Source of the DNA: Pseudomonadota bacterium | GTDB taxonomy: Bacteria; Pseudomonadota; Gammaproteobacteria; Steroidobacterales; Steroidobacteraceae | DNA: 6,459 bases | Direction of reading: 5' to 3' | Assembly (NCBI GenBank): GCA_947454665.1 | Contig: CANGMU010000136.1 | Span: 1-6,459, forward strand | Shown: in pieces, positions 4,885-6,459 of the stretch | How positions within the stretch are numbered: the stretch's first letter is position 1 | Layout: each line of letters opens with the position of its first letter | Position numbers and translations under genes: made by a program | Notes under the pieces: generated by a model | Seen by the model: the letters and a program-made list of their open reading frames with translations, nothing else | Databases searched by the model: none | What the model was told of the DNA's origin: nothing

Positions 4885-6459
4885 ATGGCAGATGTCACAG
4901 TCACGCAATTCGCCGAAGTCCTGAAGGTCCCCGTCGACCGGCTGCTCGTGCAGCTGGAGCAGGCGGGTATCCAGGCCAAGGGCGCCGACGACCTCATCAA
5001 CGATGAGGCGAAGATGGTGCTGCTCACGCACCTGCGGCGCAGCCACGGCAGTGCCGAAGAGCCTGCGTCACCCAACAAGATCACCCTCAAGCGCAAGACG
5101 CAGAGCGAGCTCAAGCTCGCCAGCACGCAGGGCCGCGCACGCACCGTGAACGTGGAAGTGCGCGTGAAGCGCACCTACGTCAAGCGCGATGTGCTCGAAG
5201 AGCAGGCGCGCGTCCAGCAGGAGCAGGTAGACGGCAAGCGCAAGGACGTCGATGACGCTGAGCGCCTTGAGCAGGAGCGCGTCGAGGCTGAGCGCCGCGA
5301 GGCCGAGCGCTTGGAGCAGGAAAAGCGTCGGTTGCTCGACGAAGAGCAGAGCCGCGCCCGCCAGGAAGAGGAAGAGCGTCGTGCCGCCGAGCAGCGGGCG
5401 AAGGAAGAGGCCGAAGCCCGCGTGCGTGCACGCGAGCAGACGGCGGTCGACAAGGAACGCGAGCGCGAACAGGTCCTGAGCGAGCAGGAGCGCCAGGCGC
5501 AGGAGCGCATGCGCTCCGCCCAGGCCATGGAGCAGGCGAACATCGCCCGCGTGCGTGCGGCCTTGGCGCCGAAGCCCAAGGCGGCACCGCCGCCGCCGCC
5601 GGCCCCTGTTGCGCCGGCCCGCACCGAGCGCCAGGGTGCAGCCGCTGGGGGTGCTCGCGGTGGCGACAACAAGGCGCCCACGCGCTACGGTCGCCAGGAA
5701 TTGCACGTCTCCGGTGACGTCAGTTCGCGCTTCAAGAAGAAGCCGAAACAGCGCATGCGCGGCCGTCCTGCCGGAGGCGAGGAAACGCGCCACGGCTTTG
5801 AAATGCCCACGGCGCCGGTCAGGCGCGATGTCGTGGTCGGCGAGACGATCACCGTCGCCGAGTTGGCACAGCGCATGGCCGTCAAGGCCACCGAGGTCAT
5901 CAAGGTGCTGATGAACCTCGGCATCATGGCGACGATCAACCAGCCGATTGACCAGGACACCGCGGTGCTCGTGGTCGAGGAAATGGGCCACTCGGCCAAG
6001 CTGGTCAAGGAAAACGAGATCGAGGAAGGCCTGCAAGGCATTGGTGTCGACGAAGACAAGCTGCTGCCGCGTCCGCCGGTCGTCACGGTCATGGGCCATG
6101 TCGACCACGGCAAGACGTCGCTGCTGGATTACATCCGCCGCACGAAGGTGGCTTCGGGTGAGGCCGGTGGCATCACGCAGCACATCGGCGCTTATCACGT
6201 CGAAACGCCGAAGGGCATGGTCACGTTCCTCGATACCCCGGGCCACGCCGCGTTCACCGCGATGCGGGCCCGCGGTGCGAAGGCCACCGACGTCGTCGTA
6301 CTGGTCGTGGCGGCCGATGACGGTGTCATGCCGCAGACCATCGAAGCCGTCGAGCATGCGAAGGCCGCTGGCGTCCCGATCGTCGTGGCCGTCAACAAGA
6401 TGGACAAGCCGGAAGCTGATCCGGACCGCGTCCGTACCGAGCTGTCCAAGCTCGAAGTC
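4885..6459 (+). CDS. infB: Translation initiation factor IF2, N-terminal 525 residues (runs off the right edge)
   Basis: IF2 is the GTPase that brings fMet-tRNA to the 30S subunit and promotes 50S joining. The frame is open from ATG 4885 to the window end. The start MADVTVTQFAEVLKV is canonical; its binding site (GGGA at 4870-4873) is weak. Domains are: N-terminal IF2_N-type domain (3-54); IF2-associated basic segment (KITLKRKT at 65-72, VEVRVKRTYVKR to 101); a long Glu/Arg/Gln/Ala helical region (about 105-227); a Pro/Ala/Gly linker with five prolines at 235-239; a second IF2_N domain (about 316-372); then the GTPase domain with G1 GHVDHGKT (404-411), switch I GGITQ (428-432), G3 DTPGH (450-454) and G4 NKMD (504-507). 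G5, domain II and the fMet-tRNA-binding end lie outside. G1 sits about where it does in E. coli IF2, so this is a long-form protein. It follows nusA by 24 bases. Confidence 0.98.
   Translation, partial: MADVTVTQFAEVLKVPVDRLLVQLEQAGIQAKGADDLINDEAKMVLLTHLRRSHGSAEEPASPNKITLKRKTQSELKLASTQGRARTVNVEVRVKRTYVKRDVLEEQARVQQEQVDGKRKDVDDAERLEQERVEAERREAERLEQEKRRLLDEEQSRARQEEEERRAAEQRAKEEAEARVRAREQTAVDKEREREQVLSEQERQAQERMRSAQAMEQANIARVRAALAPKPKAAPPPPPAPVAPARTERQGAAAGGARGGDNKAPTRYGRQELHVSGDVSSRFKKKPKQRMRGRPAGGEETRHGFEMPTAPVRRDVVVGETITVAELAQRMAVKATEVIKVLMNLGIMATINQPIDQDTAVLVVEEMGHSAKLVKENEIEEGLQGIGVDEDKLLPRPPVVTVMGHVDHGKTSLLDYIRRTKVASGEAGGITQHIGAYHVETPKGMVTFLDTPGHAAFTAMRARGAKATDVVVLVVAADDGVMPQTIEAVEHAKAAGVPIVVAVNKMDKPEADPDRVRTELSKLEV

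Noticed and set aside
5260..5460. Imperfect DNA repeats rich in GAGCGC and GAGCAG
   Set aside because: They reflect Glu-Arg and Glu-Gln codons in the helical region of IF2, which is repetitive in many proteobacteria; no non-coding role is needed.
5068..6357. A 429-codon antisense open frame over infB
   Set aside because: The sense strand encodes unmistakable IF2 with intact GTPase motifs; the antisense product is Leu/Arg/Ala-rich repeats mirroring the Glu/Arg helix codons.

Overview
The window is GC-rich, densely coding bacterial DNA, and it falls into two parts. The right half (about 2650-6459) is the conserved rimP-nusA-infB operon. NusA carries the two C-terminal acidic repeats and IF2 has a long charged N-terminal extension, both typical of Gammaproteobacteria. 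The RimP ending (KARLAPDW) and much of the NusA wording resemble Xanthomonadales and relatives. The order-level placement is an inference from memory of those proteins, not from a search.

The left half (1-2623) is an accessory cluster of five small exported proteins from two families. Three are DUF6152-type proteins (1-86 minus and partial, 109-528 minus, 1412-1822 plus). They share a signal peptide followed by a His-His-Ser motif, and the two complete ones also share GTV and NPH motifs. The other two (627-1400 and 1823-2623, both plus) are paralogues of an uncharacterised secreted family with a PD-x-x-G-x-W motif, a C-x-PPG-x-P motif, a G-RW-[ED]-G-[ND]-TLV motif and a C-terminal cysteine. 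The families alternate. Two DUF6152 genes run leftward as one operon; the other three run rightward as a second, tightly packed operon.

The two operons diverge from a 98-base spacer (529-626). It holds overlapping candidate promoters with an inverted repeat GGTCA-N8-TGACC across both -10 elements, and a third TGACC half-site exactly 20 bases further on. One regulator could therefore control both operons. No regulator, transporter or enzyme of known function lies in the cluster, so its job is unknown. The most testable idea is that the DUF6152 proteins bind metal through a histidine exposed at the mature N-terminus.

Between the halves (2624-2822) lies a regulatory region for the translation operon: a sigma70-like promoter (TTTACG-N17-TACACT), a structured leader RNA, and an intrinsic-terminator-like hairpin with a T6 run ending 22 bases before the rimP ATG. 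This fits the attenuator called the rimP leader in Gammaproteobacteria and suggests feedback by NusA. From there rimP (2823-3356), nusA (3364-4860) and infB (4885 to the window end, open) follow with gaps of 7 and 24 bases. They encode a 30S assembly factor, a transcription elongation/termination factor and initiation factor IF2.

I see no mobile elements, CRISPR arrays, tRNA or rRNA genes.
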